Source: Nigrospora sphaerica (taxonomy: Eukaryota; Ascomycota; Sordariomycetes; Amphisphaeriales; Apiosporaceae). Taken from it: a DNA stretch of 64,000 nt. A model generated the notes under the pieces. That model saw only the letters and a program-made list of their open reading frames with translations. It was not told where the DNA came from and did no database searches. Below are positions 24,101-35,612 of this stretch, piece after piece (the stretch's first letter is position 1; the number at the start of each line of letters is the position of its first letter). The position numbers and the translations under genes are program-made. The stretch is taken from positions 3,030,501 through 3,094,500 of the forward strand of contig JAGVVL010000018.1 in the NCBI GenBank assembly GCA_018287875.1, written 5' to 3'.

Positions 24101-25708
24101 CTGTCGCACACGAGAGCCTATCGTGCCCCTCACGTCGCACTCTTGAGGTGTCCTCGTCGGGGGGAGACATTCAAAGCTGCGAGGACGGGGCGTTATTTGC
24201 GACGGCCGTCGTGTACCTGGCATCTTGGGCGTGCATCTCATCCCGCTCCCTCCGAGACATTCATATGTGCCCATCTGACAGCTCGGTCGCCGCCGGCCTG
24301 GCAGTTTGCAAGCGAAAGAGCTCAAAGGGGGGGGGCATCGGGAACCGGTCCGCGGGCCGTCGAAATGGCTCATCGCCACAAGTCTGACGCCTTGTACGCG
24401 TCGTCCTTGCGGTACCTCCCTCATGCGTACATAGGTAGCAGAGCCATTATGGACGGTGGTGAGGAGCCACAAGCCGAGGGAAAGGCAACGCCTCAAGGCA
24501 TCATGCGATACCAAGATCCAGTCCTATCCACTGCCGCCAGCCCCGCCTAATGGGTGCGCCGAACCGGAGCAGACGGAGAGGTATGTGATACACATCTCGA
24601 TGCTTTGGGTAGAAATGTCCCGCATTTCGGATCGCGCTCGGCCACGTCTTGGCACTTTTCGTATGAGGTAAGTACCCAGCTCGGGAGAATAGCGATGTAA
24701 AAAACTATAGGAACACCATCACGCCCCGCCCCAATATGCACACCTGCCTCGACAAGGAATTTCACGAGTCCCCTGGCGAAAAGGGGCGATCGGCATTGCT
24801 ACCAGGTCCTCTCGTTCTCCAGCCGCCGGGCGTATGACCAAATATGCGTAGGGAGTTGGTTCATCTCACGAACCACGATCGGCGCCGGCGACCCCCGTAG
24901 GCCCTTCCAGTACCACGGGAAGACCTATCAGTACTTTGCCAACTCCACGATGCGGCGACCTGCCCCTCTCAGCAGCTCTAAGACATGCATACGGCTGTAC
25001 GACCCAGCGCGCCGCTGTGCCATGTGTAGGGAGTCCATCCATCCTTGGCGCAGGATGGTGTGCCTACCCATCCAACCGGGTATGCGTATCCATTTGGGGG
25101 CCCCTTGGGCGCCCCTGACCCGACTCCATATCCTTGCGTCAGACGGAGGGCCACGGGCTTAGGTTTATCAGCCCCTCTCCCCTTTTGAATGTTTGCTGCG
25201 AGGTGGCTTTTGTGCATCCGGGAGATGGTGCTTCTTGAAACAAGGCCATCCATCTTGCACAAGACGTGCCGACAATCGACGGCCCTATTCCTTTGGAGGG
25301 GCAGTTCCTCGAAAGCCAAATCCTCTGGATGGCGGAGCCGCCCAAGAAACACAAGAACGCGGTCACCCCGTTCGATGTGTGACCGACCCGTCACGGTCGT
25401 TTCGCGTGAACAAACCTGCCACGTATTATGTCACAAGCTGTCCCTTGTTCACTTGGCACAATGGCAGCTGGTCGAGTAACGTAACGCGGCGAAAGTGAGG
25501 CTATGTAACTCCTTCAGTGCGGTAGCTATGTGGTGGTAGTTTCTATAATGGATGTTGCCATTGGTGCAGGGCCGTATCATATACCGCCCCACGATGAGTA
25601 GTTGGGTATCAGGGCTGCAGCGCAGTTAGGTAAGGAAACAAGAAACCAAATGCCCATAAAGCGCCTCTCCTCCGAGAACGCCTCGTCTTGAGATGGAAGA
25701 AAACTGCG
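21112..25708. other. 4.6 kb gene-free stretch
   Basis: Long upstream region of the disordered-protein gene, running to the 3' end of the IFRD gene. Open frames up to about 200 codons occur on both strands (for example 22537-23148) but none has a motif, a start context or splice continuity. Contains a 22-base T run, several C/G homopolymers and many pyrimidine tracts. It may hold long 5' leaders, non-coding RNA or decayed sequence; I cannot support any of these. Confidence 0.45.
22390..22411 (+). repeat. poly(T) tract, 22 bases
   Basis: Uninterrupted T22 on the plus strand (A22 on the minus strand). It could be the A tail of a very old retro-insertion or simple slippage; no target-site duplication or body of an element is visible next to it. 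Confidence 0.9.
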
Positions 25709-27070
25709 TCAAGCGCTATCGAACAACTCCTGAACAAGAGGGTTCGACTGCCAGTGCGTAGTAAAACCGCCCCCGAGAACATTCTTCAAAAACGCGACGC
25801 GAACCCACAGCGACCACGTATCAATGCTCAGTACTGTGCCGTGTTCATCGCGAATAGTCTCCCGGTATCCCAACTCCTGGGAGACGTCCTTCTCGTTTCC
25901 GTAGACTCTGTCCCCACCTCGGTCGGAAGGCCGGGCTGAGCGGCTGGCTGTCGAATACCGAGGGCCTTTACCAAGCTCCAGGGACGTGAGGATGCTGTTG
26001 AACTGCTGGTGGAGTCGCCGCCGGTCCTTTTTCGATATCGCTTTGGAAGACTCGGCACCAAGCTCGCCAATGCGCTGTTTGATCTTGTGCAGGTCATACT
26101 GCATGTCGAAAGGGTTATAGGGCTCGGGCACGTAGGTCTGCTTGTTTCTCTTGGCTTCAATAGCCGCCGCCTCCTGCTTCCGGTCGTGTTCCTCCTCCAT
26201 TTCTTGGTTGTAGTCTCGCAGGGCCTCGAAAATCAGCGCAATGTTGATTCCGGCCGAGACCTGCACGTCAACATCGGTGCTGTCAAGTTGTTCCGTGAAA
26301 GCCTCGAGCGCCGGCTCCGCCTGTTGCAGAATGTTGTCCATGCCGCTAGCTAGCATGCCCCAGCTGTCCAACGCGGCAGTAACGACAGCTCCATTGTCAG
26401 GTGCCTCGACATGCTGGCCATCGCTTTCGATGATCTCCAAAAGGTAATCTAGCAGCTGCTGGTCCGCGCTGGCTAGGCCCCCACCGAACAGACTCGCAAC
26501 TGTCATGGCGTAAATGGCCTCGACCTTGACGGCTTCCTCGCCCGAGCTCTCGCATACCGACTGCAGGCTGGGGTATACCTGGTCAAATATGCTTTCGGAC
26601 TGAGTTGTCAGGGTAGTCATGATGAGAGCCTTCAGGCCCGCCAGCGTTTCTTCCCTGTTGCGACCCCCTCGAATGCTCCTGAGAATGGCGGGAACGAGCT
26701 CGTTTAGATAGCTCTCGACGAGGATGTCGGAAAAGTGGTGGCGTGTTAAGTGGACATAGCCGGCGAGGTAGGACTCGCGGCCCTTCGCGCTGCTGCGCTT
26801 GCGGTCCAGAATCTCGTTGATGCAGTCCGTGAGCTGGTCGGTCCAATCGACAATGGCGCCTCCGTATTCCGAACCGACGACCGAGTTCGTCATACTATCG
26901 TTGATATCGTCGTCGCTGCTTTCCGCCTCGGACGCATAGCGGCTGGGCGCGCGAGAGGCCTGCCGGGAACCGGCTGGGGACGTCCGAGTCGAGCCCAAGT
27001 TGGAGTCGGGCCGGGCGCGCGCCTTGCGCGACACGGTCTTGCCGCTCTCCCGCAAGATCTTGACGCGCAT
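25709..27070 (-). CDS. IFRD-family (interferon-related developmental regulator) protein
   Basis: 453 residues, single exon. The frame is open for 37 codons further upstream, but I place the start at ATG 27070 because MRVKILRESGKTVSRKARAR matches the usual fungal start of this family. Residues 1-65 are basic and Ser-rich (SRQASRAPSRYASEAESSDD). The rest is an all-helical HEAT-like IFRD domain: DWTDQLTDCINEILDRKRSS, YLNELVPAILRS, EETLAGLKALIMTTL, EAIYAMTVASLFGGG and ALDSWGMLASGM. The C-terminal part ends in a conserved-looking WVRVAFLKNVLGGGFTTHWQ. Animal IFRD proteins act in transcriptional and translational control; the fungal role is poorly defined. No lesion is seen. The family call is from memory of its motifs, without a profile search. 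Confidence 0.85.
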   Translation of the reverse strand: MRVKILRESGKTVSRKARARPDSNLGSTRTSPAGSRQASRAPSRYASEAESSDDDINDSMTNSVVGSEYGGAIVDWTDQLTDCINEILDRKRSSAKGRESYLAGYVHLTRHHFSDILVESYLNELVPAILRSIRGGRNREETLAGLKALIMTTLTTQSESIFDQVYPSLQSVCESSGEEAVKVEAIYAMTVASLFGGGLASADQQLLDYLLEIIESDGQHVEAPDNGAVVTAALDSWGMLASGMDNILQQAEPALEAFTEQLDSTDVDVQVSAGINIALIFEALRDYNQEMEEEHDRKQEAAAIEAKRNKQTYVPEPYNPFDMQYDLHKIKQRIGELGAESSKAISKKDRRRLHQQFNSILTSLELGKGPRYSTASRSARPSDRGGDRVYGNEKDVSQELGYRETIRDEHGTVLSIDTWSLWVRVAFLKNVLGGGFTTHWQSNPLVQELFDSA

Positions 27071-30000
27071 GTCTCTTATTCTTGGGTTACCGTGGGAGGA
27101 GTTTTGTCGTGTCGTCCCGTGTGCACGTAAATTTGTTATTTTGGGCGGAGGCTGGGTGAGGGAATGGCAAGGGTAACGCAAATGAAATCGGTTAGGCAGC
27201 GAATGCCATGGAATGATATATTACCGTGAGTCAGAGCGACCTTGCCACCGACCTGGCCAACAGTTGGTCAACCTGACCTAGGTTGTCGTGTGACGAAAGG
27301 GCGGGAATTTGCAAGCTCCCGAAAATTTTCTTAGCCGCACAAGCAAGAAGGTCATTAAATGGGATGTTGGCGATTCGCAGGGGGGAGGCCGCTGGAGGTT
27401 CCCCCAGTGACATCAAGCAGAAGCCAAGGCAGGGACTTTCATGTGCTCGCTACAGCCGAGCTTAGAGAGGACAGAACCTATGATGCAACCACCTCGACAT
27501 GCGCCCACTTTCAGTTAGAAGGTTGCCAGCCCGCTCCAGGGCTGCCAGGCTCGCCCTACGCCTGGCGGAGGCGGGGTACCCTTGCTCGTCGTGGCCCGCG
27601 GGATCGGCGGTGCTGCGCTTATGTACCTGAGGTACGGAGCCATGAGGCACTCGCCGCGGGCGGTGGAGCTGCAATAGCATCATCGTTCATCAGCAGCTCG
27701 GAGGGCCTGCGACGCCCTGAAGAGCCAGACGCGCTACAAAATACCCAAGTCGCAATCAAAACTGAATACATGCTTATGAAGCGCAGCACATGGAGGTCTT
27801 TGGAGAACTTGCCCAACCCTACGGCACACTGGACTGCGCTCCTCGGTTCGTGCCTCCGTGAGATTCTGCCAATTCATTCCACCCTGGCTTCCAGACTAGG
27901 GCCCGTCGGCTCGGAGTTGTTGGGCGTCTTTCCCCCGTCTTCCCCGCGGTACCATATGCGGAGCCCGCTATCTGACTGCTCAACAAGCAATCGAGGTTTG
28001 GAAGCATTTGAGGGACATTTGATAGCGAGCTCAACGAAGGAAAAGAAGGGCCTAGTGGCGAAAATTGGGTCGTTGCGGTTCACCAGCGCTGTCCGCTTTC
28101 TATCCGTAGAGGCTAGAAGCCGCCAGAGTTTCTGGCGGTCTGAGGCCGCTTTCTGGGTGTCAGCAAATCTCCCAGTAATCGCTCCGTTCTCAGGTTATCC
28201 GCAATGCACGGATGACAGATGACACCGCTGGGACCATAGGGTCACCCTTGCGCCAAGTTCCCCTTGCGCCAGAGGTCATTTGGGCTCGCCGATAGCGGGT
28301 GTCCCGCAACATAGCCCCTCGGGTCTTTTGCCTGTCTCCTTATCAACCTCCTGAATACTCCGAGCACTCCCCTGGCCATGTGTCTTGGGGCAATCGCCGC
28401 TCTGGATGGCGCCACGCAGCAGGCCAGATGACCAGATGACCATGAAGCTGGGGTTGGAACGCGAGGTGCGACTGTTGGCCGGCCGTCTCCCAATCCGGGC
28501 TTTAGTTTTGGCAGCTGGTACAGGGTCCAAATATGTTACCTCCATCAACGCTAAGAGGTACTTAGATACATATCCATGGTACCTTCCGACTTCTTCTAGT
28601 CAGCCCCACCGGCCACGTCTGGGGACCCGAAACCACGCCAGCCCGGATGCCAGGCGGCAAGTTCATCAGGTACTTTGTATGAAGAGGGAGCCATTTGATA
28701 TGAGTGTACAAGAAAAGCCAGCAATATTCACAAGGGAGCTTTCGATCGTGAGTTCGCCCATGATGGTACGATTGTACGTGACAGGCCCTGTTTGTAACTA
28801 CATCTCGTTGTCCATCGTTACTTGGATTCGCTCCGGTAGAGCGTGCATAAAGGCCTCGCGGCCCGGGTACAAGGCATTAAAAGGAACCCCGCCCCCATAA
28901 AGGTGCAGACATTCCACCTCTCGCGGGATCCTAATTAGCTAGAGATCAATTATGTACTAGCTGGGTTGCAGCCAGAGATCCGTACCTACATAAATAAGTA
29001 CTTAACTTCCATACCCATGTCTCCTAGGCACGCATAACACCTAGTAGAATGCATAGTTAATTGATTGCCTCTCCCCTTCCAATGATGACGAGAGCGTCTT
29101 TTGACCTTTATTGTCTAGGTTGAGTTGCTTTCTTTTGGGGATAGCTGCCCGAGGATCATGAAGGTGTGTACATATGTACCTATCTTACGTGGTCCGGCTG
29201 CGCTGTGACAGCCTGCGCTGAGGTGGATGGATAATAAAGGTAGTCTCCATTGGGTACTCAAGTACATATGTACCTCCTTGCTCTCTAGCTCCATCGGCGT
29301 ACCTACCTCGTAGCGTTTAATGATTAGGAGGTAGGTACCTCGACCAACTCCAGGCAACTTCCCCCGCACGGGCAAGTGCAAGTACGAGCGATAAGCCTTA
29401 TCAAGGGGGTACTGCCTGCTTGCTGAGGGGTCCCAGTGGTGATGCAGGTTGGCCCCCCGTCCACCCAGTGCAACGGGAAATGCCATCCCCATGCCTGGGA
29501 GATGCTTGCCTGCCTTGGGCGCCGAGGAGTCAGAGCTGGAGTTTGAGGTATTGGAGGGCGGGAGCTAGAGAGGTAAGAGATACCTTTCAAAAGCGGCAAA
29601 AGAAAGCACATAGGGCCGGTATATCTCGCTCTACACTTTGAAGTTACTGGACATAAGATGTAAGGTACCTGGACCTATTAGGTATCTACCTCTACCTCAC
29701 CTGGAGGGAACATCCATCCATCCCCTTCATCCACCGCTCCGGCCGTCCATCCATCAACTGTTTAGGTTTCCCCTCCACCCCCTCCTCACCCCCCCTTCTC
29801 ACACCACCTCGCGACCTCTTTGCTCCTGTCTTGGAAGGTTGTCTGCCTACTTCCTCCAACCCACTTGCCTCACTCCATGATCGCCAGCCAGCCTCGTCTT
29901 TGATAGTATTTCCCTCCCATCGCCTCCCGTTGGTCAGCACCACGTCTTTTGCAGGCAGCTGCGACCAGAGGTATCTATACATTCCCTTTCACTTGAACCC

Positions 30001-30218
30001 AGCTCTCTTTCCGGCACGTGGGCACACTTGAAGCCTTCAAACGCCCCGTCTCCGGGAAACATCAACTCCAACTTCCACTACCTCTCCCTCGGCGCCCCAA
30101 AACTGACAGACCAGAAACTCAGAGCGAGCCGGTCGCCCAGTGGTACAAACTAGTGCAAACATATCCTCGCCATCCCTCGCCATCCATCGGACCTTCATGG
30201 TTTGAGCAGTTTATCAAG
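27071..30218. other. gene-free stretch between divergent IFRD and FHA genes
   Basis: 3.1 kb between divergent genes. The frame at 27359-28222 (287 codons) has no motif and I do not call it. From 28550 to 29700 the sequence is AT-richer, with recurrent TACCTACC/GGTACC words. From 29690 to 30060 it is strongly pyrimidine-rich on the plus strand (CATCCATC, CCTCC runs), typical of an active fungal promoter and leader for the FHA gene. Confidence 0.5.
29690..29870 (+). promoter_or_regulatory. pyrimidine-rich promoter region of the FHA gene
   Basis: Dense CT tracts (for example cccctccaccccctcctcacc near 29770) 350-530 bp before the FHA start codon. CT-rich stretches near the transcription start are common in filamentous fungi; no TATA element is evident. 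Start sites are not determined. Confidence 0.35.
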
Positions 30219-32500
30219 ATGGCCGATACCGCCCACCCTGCAGGCGACATTGATGGTATGTTCCAGCCTCTTGCCCGATCGGTCCTCCAGCCCACTCCGC
30301 TTCGTTACGGCACAGCTCTGACTCTGTAATCGCAGTCGTTGTCACACTTGTGGCCACTGATCGTACTCAGGCCGGCATCCCCGAACGCAAGATCGTCCTC
30401 ACTCGAATGGAACCAACCGCTCGTGTCGGACGTTCGTCCAAAGTGCCCGCCAAGGCTTGCCTTGCGGCCGAGGATAACGCATGGTTCGAGACGCCTGTGA
30501 TGTCTCGCCAACACGCAGAACTGACGGCCGATTTCGACAAGAAGGTAGGTGACAACATGGTCTTACAAGCGACGTCGTACTGATGTTTTCTAGACGGTTT
30601 CCCTCAAGGATGTCGGTTCATTGCACGGCTCCTTCGTGCGCCCTAAAGCCAACCCACAAACCGAGGAACGCGTACATGCTCACACGATGGTCCAACTTCA
30701 CAGTGGTGACCAGGTACGCTTCGGTATGGATATCCATCGTCACCACGAGAAGTATCCCCCGTGCGTTGTTGATTTCGATTCGGCGTGGCGCAATCTGTAT
30801 GTCCTATCCTCTTCTTTCGTAGTAGACTCTTAGCTAACCCAAAACGTAGCCCCGAACAAGGAAAGAAGTCGCCTTACACATTTTCCGTTCCCTATGGCTC
30901 GGATGACGAGGACCCGATTAGTGATACCGACTCGGTCATCCTGATGGAGCAAGACTTGCCTGCGATACTGAAAAGTTCGCCTACAACGATCGACCTCACA
31001 ACCACGGAGAGCAACGCCGAACCTATTATTGATCTTACAACAGAGCCCGACGTAGGCACAGACGTGTCCATGGCGGGGCGCTATTCCCCCATTCCATCGT
31101 CGCGAGGGTCGCAGTCAACGTCTCCTGCGGCTCGAACAGAGCCTATGCCTCTCCCTGCCGGAGCTTTAGCTGCCGAGTGCACCGACGTCGAGTCAGACGA
31201 AGACGAAAACTCGAGTTCACGAGCGTCTGAAGATCCTGAGGATCTGCCCCTCCTTGCTGAGGATGCACAGTCAATCGACTCGGACGATTCGGCGAGATAT
31301 ACCAGCCTGAGCGAGGAGAGTGAGGACAGCCTGAGTGACAGCGAGATGGGAAGTTACAATGAAGACAGTGATGCCGAAAGTTTCGAAGATGACGAGGACG
31401 ATAGTCATGGCTATGACTGGGAAGCTACTCGAACTTTTGGACTGCCTAGCAATGCCTTCCAGGATGCTACCGGTATTATTCTCCTTCTCCTTCCCGGGTA
31501 ATCGTGCTAATCACTCGCAGTCGTCCCTGAGGAAAACACCGAAACCTTTGATCACGACATGGCCACGGAGAGCGACGAGGAGTCGGTGTTTGACGAAACG
31601 TCGCCTGCGTCAATCTGGGACAAGAAGTCATCACCATTCGCCGACCCTCATGAGTCAGTGGGCTGGTCTACGTCGAAGCCCACCAACGAGACGCAATACT
31701 GTGACACACCTTATTCGCAGCCTGCTGTTCCCCCATACGTCCAGCAGCGCCCACCCAGCCCATCGGATGCTGCTATGGTGAAGAAGCACGCGCCAACCGT
31801 CGAAGCTTCTGGTTCTTATTTTTCGACTACCGCTCAGGTCCTTGGGACAAAGACGGGCAAATTCGAGTACTTTGAAGCAAGAGATCATAACCGATGTCTT
31901 GTGGCACCTGCCCCCTCTGCCTCGGCAGTTTTGTCGGATCTTCTCAACGCTCCCCCGCCCAATTCCTCATTTCATGAAGCCATGGCAAACTTCCATAGCT
32001 GGAGTGGCGACGATTTCATCAATCGTCCCCAGCCAACCCAGAAGCTGGAGTCTTTGGAGGACCGGACTAGGCTCCAAAGCCCCGAGCCGCTGGATATGAC
32101 CAGCGCGTACACGTATCAGCAAAGCAAGAGCGAGCTCCTTGTTGCCAGTCCAGATGTCCGCCGTATTCCGATTCCCGACCTTCTCGCGGAAGAGCCCAAA
32201 GAGGTCTCACCGATTCCTATGAGCACTACTTCATTGCCAGAGGTTTCGAACTTTGTGATAGAGCCGTCCGCCAAGCCGCCCAAACGAGGCATTGACGAAA
32301 TCTCCGAGGATGTTGACGAGGACGCTGTTATGCTGGGATCGGAGTTGGCGGCTGTTTCATTGCCGGCTGAGGGTTCGGAACGTCATATCGAAGTTCAGCC
32401 AACCAAGCGGCGCCGACTCGTGGAGTTTGCTGCGTGTGTCACGCTCGGCGGCGCGGCTGTGCTCGCCGGTCTCATTACCACGGCGCCCCAGTTTGTCTAG
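30219..32500 (+). CDS. FHA-domain protein with C-terminal membrane anchor
   Basis: Five exons (30219..30255, 30336..30544, 30594..30796, 30850..31472, 31521..32500) give 683 residues. All four introns (80, 49, 53, 48 bp) have GT/AG ends and keep frame. The first exon codes only MADTAHPAGDIDG. The FHA domain (about 13-150) spans exons 1-3 with ARVGRSSK, SRQHAEL and DVGSLHGSF, the residues that bind phosphothreonine in this fold. Residues about 150-640 are acidic and Ser-rich (SDDEDPISDTDS, EDSLSDSEMGSYNEDSDAES). The end is KRRRLVEF followed by one hydrophobic helix, CVTLGGAAVLAGLITTAPQF, without a tail, so a tail-anchored protein of ER, nuclear envelope or mitochondria is likely. SLMAP/Far10-type FHA proteins of the STRIPAK complex have a similar layout, but the match here is only architectural. 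Confidence 0.85.
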
Positions 32501-33089
32501 GCAGGCGTTGTTTCCAGGAAGCTCTTTTGATTCACGGCGTAGGTATGCGGAGAGCGGCTTCTATTTGGCTGCTAGGAGTTGCCCTTGATTGCTTTTGTAG
32601 GTTGGTTCGTTCAGATGCAAGCTGGCGTTCTCATGGTTCAGTGCGGAATATCTATTGATGCTTTGCCATTCAGCTGTCCCGGCCGACGTAGCGAGGCAGA
32701 CATGATGACTGAATGGACAATTTGTGTCGTCCTTAGATAAAGACCTTAGTATTGAGGCTAACTAAGCAGACGTGGCAACATGAACTGCATTTGCTACCCA
32801 CGATTCCCGTGGTGGGGATCAAAGTAACGTATATCCCTACCACCTTGACCCATGGCCCGGTACTGAGACCATAAGTTGTTCATCGCCAGCCCTACAGTGT
32901 ACCCTGCACTAGAGGAACGCAATGTTCCTATTTCCAAGGGGAAATGGTGGCGAGATTCACATTGCTATTACTGCTCGACACTAGCTAGGAACTCGACGAC
33001 GGTGTCATGGAGCCCCGTAAGAGGAGCCGAGCCTGGCAAGGTTGGCCGCATTTCGGTGGGCATCAACCGACCTAGGCGGCGCGCGGGGC
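32501..33089. other. intergenic
   Basis: 3' flank of the FHA gene and downstream edge of the GMC relic. No gene, RNA or repeat seen. Confidence 0.4.
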
Positions 33090-34310
33090 CTAGACAATGA
33101 CGTCGCTGGCTTTCTCGACGACGAGGTAGAGGGGCTGGGTGATGTAGAAGCCGGGGAACTTGGCGGGCCGCCGGTAATGATGAGGTCGGGGTCGCCGCCC
33201 TCGGCGGCGCCAGACTTCTCGACGACGCCGAGGGCGATGCCGTCGGAGGTGTAGACGCCCTTTGCGGTGGCGGAGCGGCCGTCGCGACAGCGGCGGAGGC
33301 AGGGGTCGTCGGGCGTCTTCATGAAGGTGCGGCCGTTGACGAGGGAGAAGTTGGGGGGCGACTTGCCCTCGAGGAACTCGTCCCCCGTCGCCCGCGGCAC
33401 CGCACCGCTCTGATCGAACAGCACGTTGGTCGCCTGCTCTCATACTCCCGCGCCCGTCTCAAGCCTTTGCCTTGGTTGCATCCCGGCGGGCGCCGGGGGG
33501 CATACCAGTGTATCCGGTTTGATGTCGAGGTGTTTACTTGCGGGATCCGTCGCGGTTCACGACGTGGGCAACCTCGAGGATCCAGTCCCGGGCGCCGCCC
33601 CGCTTGGAGTCGCGGATGGCCAGAAGGATCTGGTAGACGTCCTCCTTGCGCAACTGGCCGGGGGCGTTGATGTCGGAGGCCAGGACGGCGGCCAGGGCGG
33701 CGGCGGCGATGAGAGAGACGAGCTTGAGGCCCTTGGCCGCCGTGCTCAGCGAGGTGAGGGTCGCGTCGAGTCAGCCGTTGTGGCCGTGGCCGGACCCGGT
33801 CCGCGGTACGTAGTTGACCCTCTCGATCTTCTCAAAGTACCTGCGCATCCGGTCGGTCCTCCACGACCCGTCGCTCGTCGGCTAGGCGATGTGATCCCAG
33901 TCGCTGTCGAAGGCCTGGGTCGCGATGAGGGCGTTGTAGCGCGAGCAGCCGTCGAGGGCGCCGGCGGGCGGGTCCAGCCGGCGTACTGCTTGCCGTCGGC
34001 CCGCACGTAAATCATTTCGCTGTCTCGCTTCTGCTGCGCGAGGTCGTCGTGGTGGCTCACACAGAAGGCCCACTCGGTCTCGCCGTAGGCGGTCGAGGCC
34101 GGGTTCAACGCCGACACCGTCTCGATGAGCTCGTCGCCCTGGTCCCGCCGGCGTCGATAAGGAGCACCTTGTACCCGGTCACGGCTAGGTTGGCCGCCGA
34201 CGGGCCGTCGCCGGGCTCAGACCCGACGACGACGTAGCCGTAGCCGTCGAGCGTCGCATTGGCCTCTTGGGCGCGCTTCAGTAATTGCAGCCCTCCGGCA
34301 CGGCTCTAGA
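33090..34310 (-). pseudogene. GMC (choline dehydrogenase-like) oxidoreductase relic
   Basis: Remains of a FAD-dependent GMC oxidoreductase. Read from 34310 downward the order is collinear with the family. First come LLKRAQEANATLDGYGYVVV and GSEPGDGP (ADP-binding fold, glycines altered from GxGxxG), then VTGYKVLLIDAGG, STAYGETEWAF, NALIATQAFDSDWDHIA, MRRYFEKIERVNYVP and NAPGQLRKEDVYQI. Then follow RDWILEVAHVVNRDGSR, FDQSGAVPRATG, NGRTFMKTP and DPDLIITGGPAKFPGF. Frame changes lie near 34155 and 33965. In-frame stops follow DHIA (TAG), HGHNG (TGA, where Trp would be expected) and DGSRK (TAA). The family's PRAGTLGGC-type stretch is shortened to AGALDGC, and the central part after FDQSG is largely missing. 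With this many lesions it cannot code an enzyme. It is about 1.3 kb from the CFEM receptor on the same strand. Confidence 0.85.
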
Positions 34311-35612
34311 GAATAACGATTGTGCATGCCATCGTACCTACCTCGTCGCGTGTCACCGTCTATTCGCATGCAGCTAGGCAAAGCCCCCGCAGACCCAGGG
34401 GTTACCGTCGCGGACCGGTGGCACTTTCCGCGGATACCTCCCCCGGCCGATTCGGTTTGCCGGCCCAGGGAGCCGGAGCTGGTGGGCGGACTCGGGGCGG
34501 TAGCCAGGGCTGCTTACTAACCCAATCTATAACGCACAGGGAGTGGAGCCGCTCTGTTCTTTTAGGCGGGTGGCTTGTACCGAACGCGTGCATACGTCAT
34601 CGGCCCCCTGTCCGGATCCCGTGTCCGTCTTGACTGCTCCTGGTCAGCAGACCGTCGAGCCCACGGTCGTGAAGCCGCCGGGGGCACGGCATACGCCTTA
34701 CATGCGTCCTCCGGCCCTGCGCTAAGAGCGAATGGCCCGGTGTTTGCGTTTAGAGGGCTTTCAACGGTGGGGCTGTTGAAGGGATCGGTGGAAGCCCAGC
34801 GAGCACCATCGCCGACCTCCAACCTGTCCGTCGGGCTTCCAGTCGTTCATCGTACCCTCTGACCTGTTCGCCGGCTGCTCTTCTTTTCTTGCGGATACTG
34901 CAGGGGTAACGTCGGGGAAGTCGGAGCCTGTGCGTCCGCCCGTGTGGGTCATATCGGTCTTTCCCCAGGGCTCCTTGGGTTCTTGCTTCGGGGAAACTGG
35001 AACGTCATTCCTCATGTGGCCAACTCGAGCGATGCGCGCGCGGTCAAACGCACCCAATACTGCATTTCGGCCGAAACACCTCTTGAGGGGCATAGGGACA
35101 GGTTCCAGCCTGCAAGCAGAGGCAGCCGGATCCGGCCGTTGGTGGCGGGTCGCAGAATACTAAATAAACGAGAGCGTGTGCTTTTTTCTTTGTAAATCCT
35201 TTCCCTTCTCGAAAAGCCTTGACTTGGCTCGAGGAGGAAGAAGTCCAAGTACGCAGGAACGGGCAAAGGGCCTCCTCCGCTTTAGGTTGACCAGCCGTTG
35301 CTAGCGCAGGCGCGCCGAGGGCGCGGCAGTCGCTCGCTCGATACCCAGATCCGGCACCACCACTTTTTCGGCCGAATCACCTACAGAGGTCACGTCTTTT
35401 GCAGAAGCCCCCGTTCAGGCAGGGTATGGCGTTGCCTGGGCCGTATCATTAACCTGGGGTCTGCAAAATCACGGCAACACGGCACTGGCAGGCTCCAAAG
35501 GTGAGGTATAGATAAATATTCTTATTGTTACTATTATCCGTAAACCGCCAGGGGCAATCGACCTCGGAATTTACATCCGTAGTGGAACAGATCGAAAAGA
35601 CCCAAGCCACCT
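34311..35612. other. intergenic
   Basis: 1.3 kb between the GMC relic and the end of the CFEM receptor gene. Short open frames only. No convincing gene or repeat. Confidence 0.4.

Noticed and set aside
27359..28222. 287-codon plus-strand frame
   Set aside because: Motif-free, with no plausible start context; competes with antisense frames. Not supported.
33426..34010. 194-codon plus-strand frame
   Set aside because: Antisense to the GMC relic; the minus strand carries the recognisable family motifs.
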